Below are positions 8,204 to 17,097 of a stretch of DNA of 29,353 nt, one piece after another. The stretch is from Candidatus Aalborgiella aggregata (GTDB lineage: Bacteria > Pseudomonadota > Gammaproteobacteria > Burkholderiales > Burkholderiaceae_C), in the NCBI GenBank assembly GCA_016705065.1, contig JADIYY010000005.1, positions 1 through 29,353 of the forward strand, in the 5' to 3' direction. A program made the translations under genes and the position numbers. The notes beneath the pieces are model-generated. The model saw only the letters and a list, made by a program, of their open reading frames with translations. It was not told where the DNA came from and searched no databases. Each line of letters begins with the position of its first letter. Within the stretch, counting starts at the first letter, position 1.

Positions 8204-8690
8204 GGCGCGGTTGGCTCGCCGCTCTCTCAGCTCATCTCAACCTTTCGGTGTGTCGTCTTCACTTTTCACCCCCTCCGGCCCCCTTGTTGTTTGTTTTCAA
8301 AGTTGGGATAATAAATGGATTGCCGGTAGCTGAATGACTTCCGTTGTCAGGCTTTGGTATACGCACTCAAAACAGCACAAATGCTGTCATAAAATTAAAA
8401 CTTTTCTTTTCTCGAACATTCAATAAGTTAAATTGGCAAAAAAAAGTAGCAATTATTTGCTAAATCGGTTGCAGTTTAACCGACATTTATAAAGCAAAAT
8501 AGCTTAAAGCACTGGCTTTATATTGGGTAACTCAAACAATGAACTAGCTACTTCGCCAAGCGCAGAGTGGGTGGTAAGGCAGGTTATTGATGTCAACAAG
8601 ACTGGCATCGTGCCACTGTTTGATGCGCATCAAGAACACATATGCAGCGAATGAGTAAGCTGAAGACTATTTAATTTGAACGGAGTATTT
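8204..8690. other. Gene-free stretch between rnfH and the COG4315 gene
   Basis: No convincing gene. The first 160 bp or so are GC-rich; from about 8380 the base composition turns clearly AT-rich. It contains a small stem-loop TCGGTT-GCAGTTT-AACCGA (8465-8483), with no T-run behind it, and the second copy of the rnfH 3' end (8552-8590). In this neighbourhood I would expect the DUF4124 gene close behind rnfH, so this stretch plus the COG4315 gene looks inserted. Confidence 0.6.
8552..8590 (+). repeat. rnfH 3'-end direct repeat, copy 2 (orphan)
   Basis: A 39-bp copy of the rnfH end including the stop codon, 349 bp behind the real one. The three differences (TTT/TTC, AAA/AAG, GGC/GGT) all fall at third codon positions and keep the peptide FAKRRVGGKAGY. 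No start or upstream rnfH sequence accompanies it. Confidence 0.85.
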
Positions 8691-9065
8691 ATGCGTGTAA
8701 ATAAAGTTTCTGTGCTGCTTGCATTGTTCATTGTGACCATTTTTCACTCTGTCTTAGCGCAGCCTGTCGTCTCAAACGGCATCCTTCTTACTCAAACGGG
8801 TCACACACTGTATACCTTCGACAACGATGTTGTTGGTTCCGGCGTGAGCGTCTGCAATCCGCCTTGTAGCAACATATTTCCACCCTATTTGGCAGCGGAT
8901 AAAGACACTGCAAAGGGTGATTTCACATGGGTGACCAGACAAGACGGCAGCAAGCAGTGGGCTTACAAAGGTCGTCCGTTGTACCGGTTCTATGCCGACG
9001 ATAAGCCTGGAGACAAAGGTGGCGATGGGATGAATCGGAATATCTGGCATATCGCGCGGCCGTAG
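8691..9065 (+). CDS. COG4315-type secreted protein
   Basis: Exported protein of 124 residues with a clear signal peptide (VSVLLALFIVTIFHSVLAQ) and the repeated 'Yx(F/W/Y)xxD' type motifs of COG4315: GHTLYTFDND near residue 41, and WAYKGRPLYRFYADDKPGD further on. It also has a CNPPC Cys pair and the end NIWHIARP. COG4315 members are called predicted lipoproteins, but no lipobox Cys follows this signal peptide, so it is probably soluble and periplasmic. Function is unknown. The start at 8691 has ACGGAG eight bases upstream. The gene is intact and faces the DUF4124 gene, with repeat R3 between them. Confidence 0.82.
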   Translation: MRVNKVSVLLALFIVTIFHSVLAQPVVSNGILLTQTGHTLYTFDNDVVGSGVSVCNPPCSNIFPPYLAADKDTAKGDFTWVTRQDGSKQWAYKGRPLYRFYADDKPGDKGGDGMNRNIWHIARP

Positions 9066-9102
9066 CCGCTGCATTGAATGAAAGATATCATGTACGGAGT
9101 GA

Positions 9103-9152
9103 TGCTATATATTTAATAGCAAATTAGGCAATCAATACGCCGGCTAGAGGCC
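9103..9152 (-). repeat. Dispersed palindromic repeat, copy R3 (reverse)
   Basis: A 50-bp reverse-orientation copy: TGCTATATATTTAATAGCA hairpin, then TAGGCAATCAATACGCCGGC. It sits between the convergent COG4315 and DUF4124 genes. Confidence 0.85.
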
Positions 9153-9182
9153 AATTTTTTTTATATTATCAACCAGATTGGT

Positions 9183-9744
9183 CTATTTGCAGTCTGCGGC
9201 GATGATGCCTTCGATGCGTTTGGTTTCTACCATGCGGGCGGCGTCGTCCATGAATTCGCGTTCGCCTTTGCTGTTGGTAATGGTGGAGCGGATTCCTGAA
9301 TCCAAGGACATTTTGGCGCGTTTGGCGCGTTCGCAGTTATCCGCGCGTGCGGCGGCTTGTTTGTCGGCTTCGGCTTTTTTCTTGGCGGTTTCGGCTTCTT
9401 CAGCCGCTTTCTTTTTGGCTTCTAGCTCTTTATCTTTGCCGGCGTTGGGGTCTTTTTTCGCGGTTGGGCTGGCTTTGCTATTTTCGTTCTCAGTTTTGCC
9501 ATCCGCTTTTGCGTCAGATTTCGCATCGGAGGGCGTAGCCGCATCTGCTGGCTTGATAGTTTCTAGGTTGGCGGGAACGGTTGTATTTCTGGGTTGTTGC
9601 ACCACTTTTTTTAGCGGGTACGCTAGCCGGCGGCGGTTGGTCACTGTAGACTTTGCGGCCATTGGCGTCAATCCATTGGTATTGCGCCGCAGCGGGCAAA
9701 ACGTTGGCCAGTACAGTTAGGCTTAAAAAATACTTGAGTTTCAT
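9183..9744 (-). CDS. DUF4124 domain protein, one frameshift
   Basis: Exported protein with signal peptide MKLKYFLSLTVLANVLPAAA and the DUF4124 core YQWIDANGRKVYSDQPPP right after it. Then comes a Thr/Pro linker and a long charged helix rich in Lys, Ala and Glu (KDKELEAKKKAAEEAETAKK), which may form a coiled coil. The C-terminal part has CERAKRAK and GEREFMDDAARMVETKRIEG with a final Cys. A run of seven A near 9609 shifts the frame; six would restore PAKKVVQQPRNTTV. Function is unknown. It is a usual neighbour of guaB in this group, here divergent from it. The plus-strand open frame over the same bases is a shadow. Confidence 0.8.
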
Positions 9745-9768
9745 ACCCGTAAGTTTAGCCTGAACGGG

Positions 9769-9797
9769 TTAAAAATCAAAACCACGCAAGGTACAAT
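9769..9797 (+). promoter_or_regulatory. Candidate guaB promoter
   Basis: TACAAT (9792-9797) is a good -10 box; TTAAAA 17 bp upstream is a weak -35. It lies 22 bp before the guaB ATG, with GGAG at 9808-9811 as ribosome site. Call by eye only. Confidence 0.35.
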
Positions 9798-9819
9798 ACA
9801 TGGCTTTGGAGCCCTCCCA

Positions 9820-11289
9820 ATGCGTTTACTAGGCAAAGCGCTCACATTTGACGATGTGTTGCTCGTTCCCGCTTACTCCCAAGTCCTGCCCAAGGACGTC
9901 TCTCTCGCCACCCAGTTCACCCGCAATATTCGCTTGAACATGCCATTGGTGTCCGCAGCGATGGACACCGTGACCGAATCGCGCCTGGCCATTGCCATTG
10001 CGCAAGAGGGCGGTATCGGCATCGTTCATAAAAATCTCACCGCCCAAGAGCAAGCCGCGCAAGTGGCCAAAGTGAAGCGGTATGAAAGCGGTTTGCTGCG
10101 TGACCCCGTTGTCATCACCCCTACCACCACCGTGCGCCAGGTCATGGCGCTGTCGGATCAACTCGGTGTATCTGGCTTTCCGGTCTGTGATGGTGGCAAA
10201 GTGGTCGGCATTGTGACGGGCCGCGATTTACGCTTTGAAACCCGTTACGACCAGCCTGTCAGCGAGATCATGACGCCGCGTGAGCGCTTGATCACTGTGC
10301 CCGATGGCACCTCGCCCGATGTAGCGAAAACATTGCTCAACAAACACCGCTTAGAGCGTTTGCTCGTGGTGAACGATGCCTTTGAGCTGAAAGGCCTCAT
10401 CACCGTCAAAGACATCACCAAACAACTCAACTTCCCCAATGCCGCGCGCGACGATACCGGTCGCTTGCGTGTGGGCGCAGCTGTGGGTGTGGGTGAGGGC
10501 ACTGAAGAGCGTGTTGAAGCCTTGGTGAAAGCCGGTGTGGACGCCATTGTGGTGGACACCGCCCACGGCCACAGCCACGGCGTGATCGAGCGCGTGCGCT
10601 GGGTTAAAAAGAACTACCCGCAAGTCGAAGTTATTGGTGGCAACATCGCCACCGGCGCAGCGGCTCTGGCATTGGTTGAAGCAGGCGCTGACGCTGTCAA
10701 AGTCGGCATCGGCCCCGGCAGCATTTGCACCACCCGCATCGTGGCGGGTGTGGGCGTGCCGCAGATCATGGCGATTGACAGCGTTGCAACAGCGTTGCGC
10801 GGTACGGGTGTGCCATTGATTGGCGATGGCGGCATTCGCTACAGCGGCGACATTGCCAAAGCACTCGCTGCAGGTGCATCCACCGTGATGATGGGTGGCA
10901 TGTTTGCCGGCACCGAAGAAGCGCCGGGCGAGATTGTTTTGTTCCAAGGCCGCAGCTACAAAAGCTACCGCGGCATGGGCAGCATTGGCGCCATGCAGCA
11001 AGGCAGCGCCGACCGCTATTTCCAAGAATCATCCACCGGCAACCCGAATGCCGACAAACTTGTCCCCGAAGGCATTGAAGGCCGCGTGCCCTACAAAGGC
11101 TCTATGGTCAGCATCGTCTACCAAATGGCCGGCGGCATACGCGCCAGCATGGGCTACTGTGGCTGCGCGACGATTGAAGACATGCAAACCAAAGCCGAGT
11201 TCGTCGAAATCACCAGCGCCGGCATCCGCGAAAGCCACGTCCACGACGTGCAAATCACCAAAGAAGCACCCAACTATCGCTCTGAGTAA
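9820..11289 (+). CDS. guaB: IMP dehydrogenase
   Basis: Oxidises IMP to XMP with NAD+, the first committed step of GMP synthesis. Intact, 489 residues, the normal length. It has the N-terminal LTFDDVLLVPAYSQVLP, two CBS domains at about residues 95-205 (LITVPDGTSPDV in the second), the AHGHSHGVIE segment, and the IMPDH signature GIGPGSICTTRIVAGVGVPQ with catalytic Cys303. The flap RYFQESSTGNPNADKLVPEG and the end MQTKAEFVEITSAGIRESHV follow. The start matches the family exactly. guaA begins four bases after the stop, so both steps from IMP to GMP are made from one transcript. The gene has no indels, unlike many neighbours. Confidence 0.98.
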   Translation: MRLLGKALTFDDVLLVPAYSQVLPKDVSLATQFTRNIRLNMPLVSAAMDTVTESRLAIAIAQEGGIGIVHKNLTAQEQAAQVAKVKRYESGLLRDPVVITPTTTVRQVMALSDQLGVSGFPVCDGGKVVGIVTGRDLRFETRYDQPVSEIMTPRERLITVPDGTSPDVAKTLLNKHRLERLLVVNDAFELKGLITVKDITKQLNFPNAARDDTGRLRVGAAVGVGEGTEERVEALVKAGVDAIVVDTAHGHSHGVIERVRWVKKNYPQVEVIGGNIATGAAALALVEAGADAVKVGIGPGSICTTRIVAGVGVPQIMAIDSVATALRGTGVPLIGDGGIRYSGDIAKALAAGASTVMMGGMFAGTEEAPGEIVLFQGRSYKSYRGMGSIGAMQQGSADRYFQESSTGNPNADKLVPEGIEGRVPYKGSMVSIVYQMAGGIRASMGYCGCATIEDMQTKAEFVEITSAGIRESHVHDVQITKEAPNYRSE

Positions 11290-11293
11290 ATCA

Positions 11294-12942
11294 ATGTCCC
11301 ACCAAAAAATCCTCATTCTCGATTTCGGCTCTCAAGTCACGCAGCTCATTGCCCGCCGTGTGCGCGAGGCGCATGTGTTTTGCGAGGTGCATCCTTGTGA
11401 TGTGTCTGACGAATGGGTCAAAGCCTATGCGGCAGATGGCAATCTCAAAGGCGTGATTTTGTCTGGCAGCCACGCCAGCGTGTATGAGGATGAAACCGAC
11501 AAAGCACCGCAAGCAGTTTTGAGCTGGGCGTGCCGGTGTTGGGCATTTGCTATGGCATGCAAACCATGGCGCAACAATTGGGTGGCAAGGTCGAGGCGGG
11601 TAAAACGCGCGAGTTTGGCTCGGCGCAAATTCGCGCACGTGGCCACACCGCTTTGCTAGATGGCATTGTGGACAGCACCACGGCAGAAGGCCACGGCATG
11701 CTGGACGTATGGATGAGCCATGGTGACAAAGTCATCGACATGCCGCCCGGCTTCAAGCTGATGGCGTCCAACGATGCCTGTCCTATCGCCGGTATGGCCG
11801 ACGAAGCGCGCAAGTTTTACGCGGTTCAGTTCCACCCCGAGGTGACGCACACCATTAAGGGTCAGCAGATTTTGGAGCGCTTTGTGCTGCAAATTTGTGG
11901 CACACGTGCTGACTGGATCATGGGCGACTACATCTCTGAAGCCGTTGCCCGCATACGCGAGCAAGTGGGCACTGAAGAGGTGATTTTGGGCTTGTCTGGC
12001 GGTGTCGATTCATCCGTTGCCGCTGCGCTGATTCACCGCGCCATTGGCGACCAATTGACCTGCGTGTTTGTGGACCACGGCTTGTTGCGCTTGAACGAAG
12101 GCGACATGGTGATGGACATGTTTGTGGGCAAGCTGCATGCCAAGGTGATTCGCGTTGATGCTGAAGCGCAGTTCCTCGGGCACTTGGCAGGCGTAAGCGA
12201 CCCTGAAGCCAAGCGCAAAATCATTGGCCGCGAATTTGTAGAGGTATTTAAGGCTGAAGCCGGCAAATTAACTGCCTCGGGTGCTAGCAAAAACGGAGCA
12301 AAATGGTTGGCCCAAGGCACCATTTACCCCGACGTGATTGAATCGGGCGGTGCCAAAAACAAAAAAGCCGTCGTCATCAAAAGCCACCACAACGTGGGTG
12401 GATTGCCCGAGCAACTGGGTTTGAAACTGCTAGAGCCTTTGCGCGAATTGTTCAAAGACGAAGTGCGCGAATTGGGCGTGGCATTGGGCTTGCCGCCCGA
12501 CATGGTCTACCGCCACCCGTTTCCAGGTCCCGGTTTGGGTGTGCGCATTTTGGGCGAAATCAAAAAAGAATACGCCGACCTGCTGCGCCGTGCCGACGCC
12601 ATCTTCATCGAAGAGCTGCGCAACACACCCTATGTGCCCGCTGCCAACGAGCCAGTGAACACGCGCCACCCCAAAAAGACCTGGTACGACGCCACCAGCC
12701 AAGCCTTCACCGTGTTCCTACCGGTTAAATCCGTAGGCGTCATGGGCGACGGCCGCACTTACGACTACGTGGTAGCCCTGCGCGCCGTCCAAACCAGCGA
12801 CTTCATGACAGCAGACTGGGCCGAGCTGCCCTACGCCCTGCTCAAAAAAGTGTCTTCAAGAATCATCAACGAAGTCCGCGGCATCAACCGCGTAACCTAC
12901 GACGTAAGCTCCAAACCGCCAGCTACGATTGAGTGGGAGTGA
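11294..12942 (+). CDS. guaA: GMP synthase (glutamine-hydrolysing), one frameshift
   Basis: Converts XMP to GMP with ATP and glutamine. The class I amidotransferase domain starts at ILILDFGSQVTQLIARRVRE, with nucleophile Cys in GICYGMQTMAQQ (about residue 86) and the His/Glu pair in AVQFHPEVTHT. The ATP pyrophosphatase domain has the P-loop GLSGGVDSSVAAALI, followed by the dimerisation domain and the end YDVSSKPPATIEWE. One T is missing near 11517 (GTTTTGAG for GTTTTTGAG), which splits the frame into 11294-11520 and the rest. Such a lesion would make the cell a guanine auxotroph, so a base-calling error is more likely. Accessory genes start three bases after the stop; the guaA 3' end is a known island integration site. 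Confidence 0.95.
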
Positions 12943-12945
12943 TAT

Positions 12946-13857
12946 ATGACAATCTATGCAATCAAGGGTCCCAAGCTTGCTGAAATTCACGAGAGTCCGT
13001 TTAAGCTCGAACGTGAAATACAAGAGCTTTTTGAGGCTAACTTGGCTGACGTCATGGGCTTGAAGTTTGTGCGTAGTGAGTTTACGATTAAAAATAAACG
13101 TATTGACACACTAGCCTATGATGAACAGGCCAATGCATTCATCATCATTGAATACAAACGAGACAGAAATATAAGTGTTGTTGATCAGGGTTTCACGTAC
13201 CTGGGATTGATGTTAGAAAACAAAGCTGATTTCGTCCTTGAACATCAAGGGCAACTTAAAAGCACATTGAAAACTGCGGATGTAGATTGGTCTCAAACCC
13301 GAGTTGCATTTGTCTCTCCAAGTTTTACTGATAACCAATTGCAAGCAACCAATTTTAAAGATATTGCAATTGAGCTTTGGGAGATTAAGCGTTATGCGAA
13401 TGGAACCGTAGCTATTAACTCGATTAAAAAATCTAAATCGGCAGCAAGTATCAAACCTATTACGCTGCAAAACAAAGAGCTTAAAGCTATAACTGATGTA
13501 ATAAAAGTATATACAGAAGAAGATCACCGAAAGTATGCGAATGAGGAAATCTATGAGCTATATGAGCAATTTAGGAATGCGATATTAAATTTAGTTAGTG
13601 ATATCGAAATTAAACCTCAAAAGTTATATATCGCTTTCAAGAAAGATGGAAATATTGCGTGTTTGGAATTGCAAAAAAAGAAGATAAAAATTTATATTGG
13701 TGCGAAAGTGGGTAAGTTAGATGATCCAAAAGGTATAGCAAAAGATGTTTCGAAAATAGGGCACTTCGGTACTGGGAATTATGAAGTGCAGGTGAACAGC
13801 GATAAAGATCTTGAATATATTATGAGTTTGATAAAGCAAGTGGTTCACGCAGAGTAG
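12946..13857 (+). CDS. PDDEXK-nuclease-like protein with C-terminal DUF5655
   Basis: Intact 303-residue protein. The N-terminal half looks like a PDDEXK nuclease fold: D54 in KRIDTLAYDE, then the E69-Y-K71 motif in FIIIEYKRD and Q81 in SVVDQGFTYL, a layout seen in restriction-like and DUF91-type nucleases. The C-terminal third matches DUF5655: LYEQFRNAIL, KPQKLYIAFKKDGN, KKKIKIYIGAK, KLDDPKGIAKDVSKIGHFG and GNYEVQVNSDKDLEYI. Proteins with this pairing are uncharacterised; nucleic-acid cleavage or a defence role is only inference. It is clearly AT-richer than guaA and starts three bases after it, so it probably rides on guaB-guaA transcription. It has no membrane segment or signal peptide. Confidence 0.78.
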   Translation: MTIYAIKGPKLAEIHESPFKLEREIQELFEANLADVMGLKFVRSEFTIKNKRIDTLAYDEQANAFIIIEYKRDRNISVVDQGFTYLGLMLENKADFVLEHQGQLKSTLKTADVDWSQTRVAFVSPSFTDNQLQATNFKDIAIELWEIKRYANGTVAINSIKKSKSAASIKPITLQNKELKAITDVIKVYTEEDHRKYANEEIYELYEQFRNAILNLVSDIEIKPQKLYIAFKKDGNIACLELQKKKIKIYIGAKVGKLDDPKGIAKDVSKIGHFGTGNYEVQVNSDKDLEYIMSLIKQVVHAE

Positions 13858-13915
13858 ATTTACTAGTCCCACTTTTGCCCAAATCAGATTAACTAATAAG
13901 TGATTAATCAAAATT

Positions 13916-13996
13916 AAACTGTCAGCATGATCACTTTACATCACTGCGTCAGCGCTAGTTCGTATCGACCGTAGTTGATGCTGGAAGAGTTGGGAG
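13916..13996 (+). pseudogene. Decayed GST 5'-end fragment (copy 1)
   Basis: The sequence from AAACTGTCAGC through an ATG at 13927 encodes MITLHHCVSASSYRP, a stop, then LMLEELG. This is the N-terminus of a glutathione S-transferase and parallels the better copy at 14668-14748, with silent changes in the first codons. It cannot make a protein, and the rest of the gene is absent. Confidence 0.75.
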
Positions 13997-14021
13997 TAAT
14001 TTCTTCATACTAAGGATTCGA

Positions 14022-14612
14022 ATGGGCATTCAAGATCGCGATTGGTACAGAGATGCACAAAAAGAGCGAGACAGAAAAACAGCTCAATTTGATAAAGCCA
14101 AGGTCTACCCTACAAGACGTCATTCTGTTCACCTAATTGACACAAAATGGTTTCGTCTAATCATTGTGTTTTTTTGGATAGCTGTTTTGGGGGCTTTGTA
14201 TTTGGCGGTTAAGCAATACGAAAAACCAAAAACAACGATTTCTAGCAATGGCGATGTAATGATAAGCAGGGCGCGTGACGGACACTTTTATGTCAACGGA
14301 AGTGTCAATGGAAAGCCTGTGAAATTCTTAGTTGATACGGGCGCTTCCTTGGTTGGGGTAAGTGAAAAGTTTGCCCGCAATGCGGGATTGCATGGCGGTG
14401 AACCTACAGTTTTCAAAACTGCAAATGGTGATTTGCCTGGACGTATTTTGTCAAATGTTCCAATTAATGTGGGGCCGATTACAGTTTCAGGTATTCGAGT
14501 GGGTGTAGGGCTAGAAGGACATGAAACGAACGATGCACTATTAGGACAGAATTTTTTATCGAAATTCGATGTTGTTCTGAGACAAGATCAAATGATTTTG
14601 CGGAAAAGATAG
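14022..14612 (+). CDS. Retropepsin-like clan AA aspartic protease (TIGR02281 type)
   Basis: Membrane-anchored single-domain aspartic protease of the bacterial retropepsin-like family. The N-terminus MGIQDRDWYRDAQKERDRK is the family's usual cytoplasmic start. One membrane helix follows (LIIVFFWIAVLGALYLAV, about residues 47-64), then the protease domain outside: GHFYVNGSVNGKPVKFLVDT leading into DTGAS, the catalytic Asp motif, then NVPINVGPI and the C-terminal ALLGQNFLSKFDVVL. Length of 196 residues is normal. Active as a dimer by analogy; substrate unknown. Intact and AT-rich. It stands between two copies of a GST gene start. Confidence 0.87.
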   Translation: MGIQDRDWYRDAQKERDRKTAQFDKAKVYPTRRHSVHLIDTKWFRLIIVFFWIAVLGALYLAVKQYEKPKTTISSNGDVMISRARDGHFYVNGSVNGKPVKFLVDTGASLVGVSEKFARNAGLHGGEPTVFKTANGDLPGRILSNVPINVGPITVSGIRVGVGLEGHETNDALLGQNFLSKFDVVLRQDQMILRKR

Positions 14613-14667
14613 CTCACATTCATTATTTTGAAACTTGGATTTTCAATGTCAGCTTTTACTATTGGCT

Positions 14668-14900
14668 AAACTGTCAGCATGATCACCCTACATCACTGCG
14701 TCAGCGTGCTTTCTTTTCGTCCTTTGTGGATGTTGGAAGAGTTGGGTATTCCTTATCAACTCCGTATGCTGCCATTTCCGCCAAGGGTTTTGGCGCGGGA
14801 GTATTTGCAAGAAAACCAATCAAGTACAGTGCCACTGTTACGAGATGGCGATATTCGCAATACCGAGTCTGCAACCATGTGCTATATCCCGCCAAATTAG
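14668..14900 (+). pseudogene. Truncated glutathione S-transferase (N-terminal fragment, copy 2)
   Basis: An ATG at 14679 opens 73 codons: MITLHHCVSVLSFRPLWMLE, then ELGIPYQLRMLPFPPR and VPLLRDGDIRNTESATMCY. This is the thioredoxin-like N-domain of a GST, with the Pro-Leu and Glu-Ser glutathione-binding signature (TVPLL, TES). It stops after IPPN, and the helical C-domain of about 130 residues is missing. The acyltransferase gene starts 85 bp later, so the GST gene was probably cut when that gene arrived. Bases 14668-14748 repeat 13916-13996. Confidence 0.8.
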
Positions 14901-14984
14901 GTTAACTTGCACAAGGGTATGAATTTATAGAGATTCACTGCCACTAGATTGTGGCAATTGCTTGAGAAGCTGAACCTAGCTGAA

Positions 14985-16976
14985 ATGACAACTCCGATTC
15001 CCCATCTCTCACACCCCAAGTATCGGCCCGACATTGACGGCTTAAGAGCTGTCGCTGTTCTTTCTGTTGTTGCTTTTCACGCATTCCCAGGGTGGATGAA
15101 AGGTGGCTTCATTGGTGTTGATGTTTTCTTTGTTATCTCTGGTTTTCTGATTTCGACAATCATATTTGAGAACTTAGATAAAGGAACCTTCAGCTTCTCT
15201 GAATTCTACGCACGACGTATAAAAAGAATTTTCCCAGCTTTGCTTCTTGTTTTGGCTGTATCTCTTGCCTTTGGATGGTTTGCTCTGCTTACGGATGAGT
15301 ATAAACAGCTCGCCAAACACGCAATGTCTGGCATCGGCTTTGTTTCTAATCTTGTTTTATGGGGTGAATCAGGCTATTTCGATAATGCCGCAGAATCAAA
15401 GCCTTTCTTACATCTTTGGAGCTTGGGGATTGAGGAGCAGTTTTATTTTGTTTGGCCGTTGTTATGCTGGATTTTCTGGAAACTCAAATTACGTTTTGTT
15501 TCAATATTGATTGTTTTTACGATCGTATCATTTTCGCTGAACATTAAGGTAGTCAGCTCCGATAGAGTTGATGCGTTTTATTCACCATTTACACGTTTTT
15601 GGGAGCTACTCTTAGGCGCACAGCTCGCTTACATGACGATCTATTTCAATTCTATTTTAGTCAGTATTCATAGAAACGCTTATGTTGCCAATGGACTATC
15701 TTTTGTAGGCTTACTGTCGTTAGCTATTGGGCTCGTTCTAGTCAATAAAGATGCATCGTTTCCAGGATATTGGGCTTTAATTCCTGTGATTGGTGCTGTG
15801 CTGATTATTCTTGCCGGTCCGAATTCATTTTTAAATCGCTACATTCTTGCTAATAAGATATCCGTCTTCTTTGGATTGATAAGCTTTCCACTGTATCTTT
15901 GGCATTGGCCTTTGCTCACATTCTTACATATTGTCGAGCGAGGAACGCCAGATAGACACTTGCGTCTGACTGCAGTAGTTGTTTCTGTAATTTTGGCTTG
16001 GCTTACATATCGTTTTATTGAGAGATCTGTAAGATCGTCTAGTGGCAACAGATACGTTGTAACCCTCATCACAGTTAGCGCTCTTATTTTTAGTGCTGGC
16101 TTCGTAATTTATTCTCAAAACGGATTTCCAGACAGGAAGGTTGTAACTAATAGTGAATTTTCGGAGAATGTTCAATATCAGTTTATGGGACCAATTTGGG
16201 CCTATACAAAGAACGAAATATGTCTCTCTGAACATCCATACAAAGACCAAGACAGTTTAGCTTGGTGGTTCTGTATGAAGAGTACTAAGAATCCCACGAC
16301 TATTCTTTTGCTAGGGAATAGCTATACCAATCAACTTTATCCTGGCTTTGTAAAAAATCCGAAATTAAGTCACCATACAGTCCTTTCAATAGGGACTTGT
16401 AGTGTGGGTGCTGATGGTTCTGGTAATGACCCAAGGAATCCGTGTTACGGAAACAGGGCAAAGGAGCAAACCGACTTCATTGATCAAATAATTAAAAGTG
16501 CTTCTTCTCTAAAGTTTGTGATATTAGACGGTTTGGAAAGAACGCCAAGTTCTGAGTATATTGGCAGAGTTCTTGACCGCATTTCTTTTTTAGAAAGACA
16601 AGGATTACAGGTTATTGTTTTTGTTCCACATTTAAAACCAGATTTTCATCCGAAGGCTTGTTTTAAGTCACCACTAAAGCAGAATTCTAGAGACTGCTTG
16701 ATCTCATCATCAGAAAGGCAAAATGTTCTTGATGGTTTTATGCCCTTAATAAAAGCGATAGAAGAATCAGGTTCTAACACCCTTGTGTTCGATCAGAACG
16801 ATGTTTTCTGCGATCGTAAAGATGGTAACTGCTCGTTTGTTAGGGACGGCTTACCGCTACATCGTGACGAGCGTCATACCTCTGAATACGCTTCAATTTT
16901 GCTTCAAGACTACTTCACTGAGTGGGCAAAAAGCAATGTTCCTTCGATTTTTAAGTCTCCTCTTAAGAATGAGTAA
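14985..16976 (+). CDS. OafA/YrhL-type O-acyltransferase with C-terminal SGNH domain
   Basis: Inner-membrane enzyme that passes acetyl or similar groups to sugars of O-antigen or other surface glycans. The N-terminal acyltransferase-3 domain (about residues 10-350) begins with YRPDIDGLRAVAVLSVVAFH and has FIGVDVFFVISGFLIS, FYARRIKRIFPALL and HLWSLGIEEQFYFVWP, with some ten membrane helices. The C-terminal periplasmic SGNH domain shows LLLGNSYTNQLYPG (block I as GNSY, where GDSH is more common) and the catalytic pair region PLHRDERHTSEYAS. Intact, 663 residues, normal length. The ATG at 14985 is chosen because the family starts just before YRPDIDG. It is AT-rich against guaA, which suggests transfer. 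It converges on the OmpA gene with repeat R4 between. Confidence 0.9.
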   Translation: MTTPIPHLSHPKYRPDIDGLRAVAVLSVVAFHAFPGWMKGGFIGVDVFFVISGFLISTIIFENLDKGTFSFSEFYARRIKRIFPALLLVLAVSLAFGWFALLTDEYKQLAKHAMSGIGFVSNLVLWGESGYFDNAAESKPFLHLWSLGIEEQFYFVWPLLCWIFWKLKLRFVSILIVFTIVSFSLNIKVVSSDRVDAFYSPFTRFWELLLGAQLAYMTIYFNSILVSIHRNAYVANGLSFVGLLSLAIGLVLVNKDASFPGYWALIPVIGAVLIILAGPNSFLNRYILANKISVFFGLISFPLYLWHWPLLTFLHIVERGTPDRHLRLTAVVVSVILAWLTYRFIERSVRSSSGNRYVVTLITVSALIFSAGFVIYSQNGFPDRKVVTNSEFSENVQYQFMGPIWAYTKNEICLSEHPYKDQDSLAWWFCMKSTKNPTTILLLGNSYTNQLYPGFVKNPKLSHHTVLSIGTCSVGADGSGNDPRNPCYGNRAKEQTDFIDQIIKSASSLKFVILDGLERTPSSEYIGRVLDRISFLERQGLQVIVFVPHLKPDFHPKACFKSPLKQNSRDCLISSSERQNVLDGFMPLIKAIEESGSNTLVFDQNDVFCDRKDGNCSFVRDGLPLHRDERHTSEYASILLQDYFTEWAKSNVPSIFKSPLKNE

Positions 16977-17038
16977 ATGACAACGCTATTGATACTGGAA
17001 ATTTAATCTTTGATTAAGTAGAAACCTCATAATGGTTT

Positions 17039-17087
17039 TGCTATATATTTAATAGCACTATAGGCAATAAATACAAAGCCTATAGCC
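17039..17087 (-). repeat. Dispersed palindromic repeat, copy R4 (reverse)
   Basis: A 49-bp reverse copy: TGCTATATATTTAATAGCA, then TAGGCAATAAATAC and the outer palindrome GCCTATAGCC. It lies between the convergent acyltransferase and OmpA genes and ends 11 bp before the OmpA stop. Confidence 0.88.
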
Positions 17088-17097
17088 AGATTTTGCA

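Noticed and set aside
9178..9720. 180-codon plus-strand open frame over the DUF4124 gene
   Set aside because: The opposite strand shows a signal peptide and the DUF4124 core; the plus frame is a shadow of Ala/Lys-rich codons.
10351..11025. 224-codon minus-strand open frame inside guaB
   Set aside because: It is His/Ala/Asn-rich with no recognisable motif, in antisense to an intact conserved gene.
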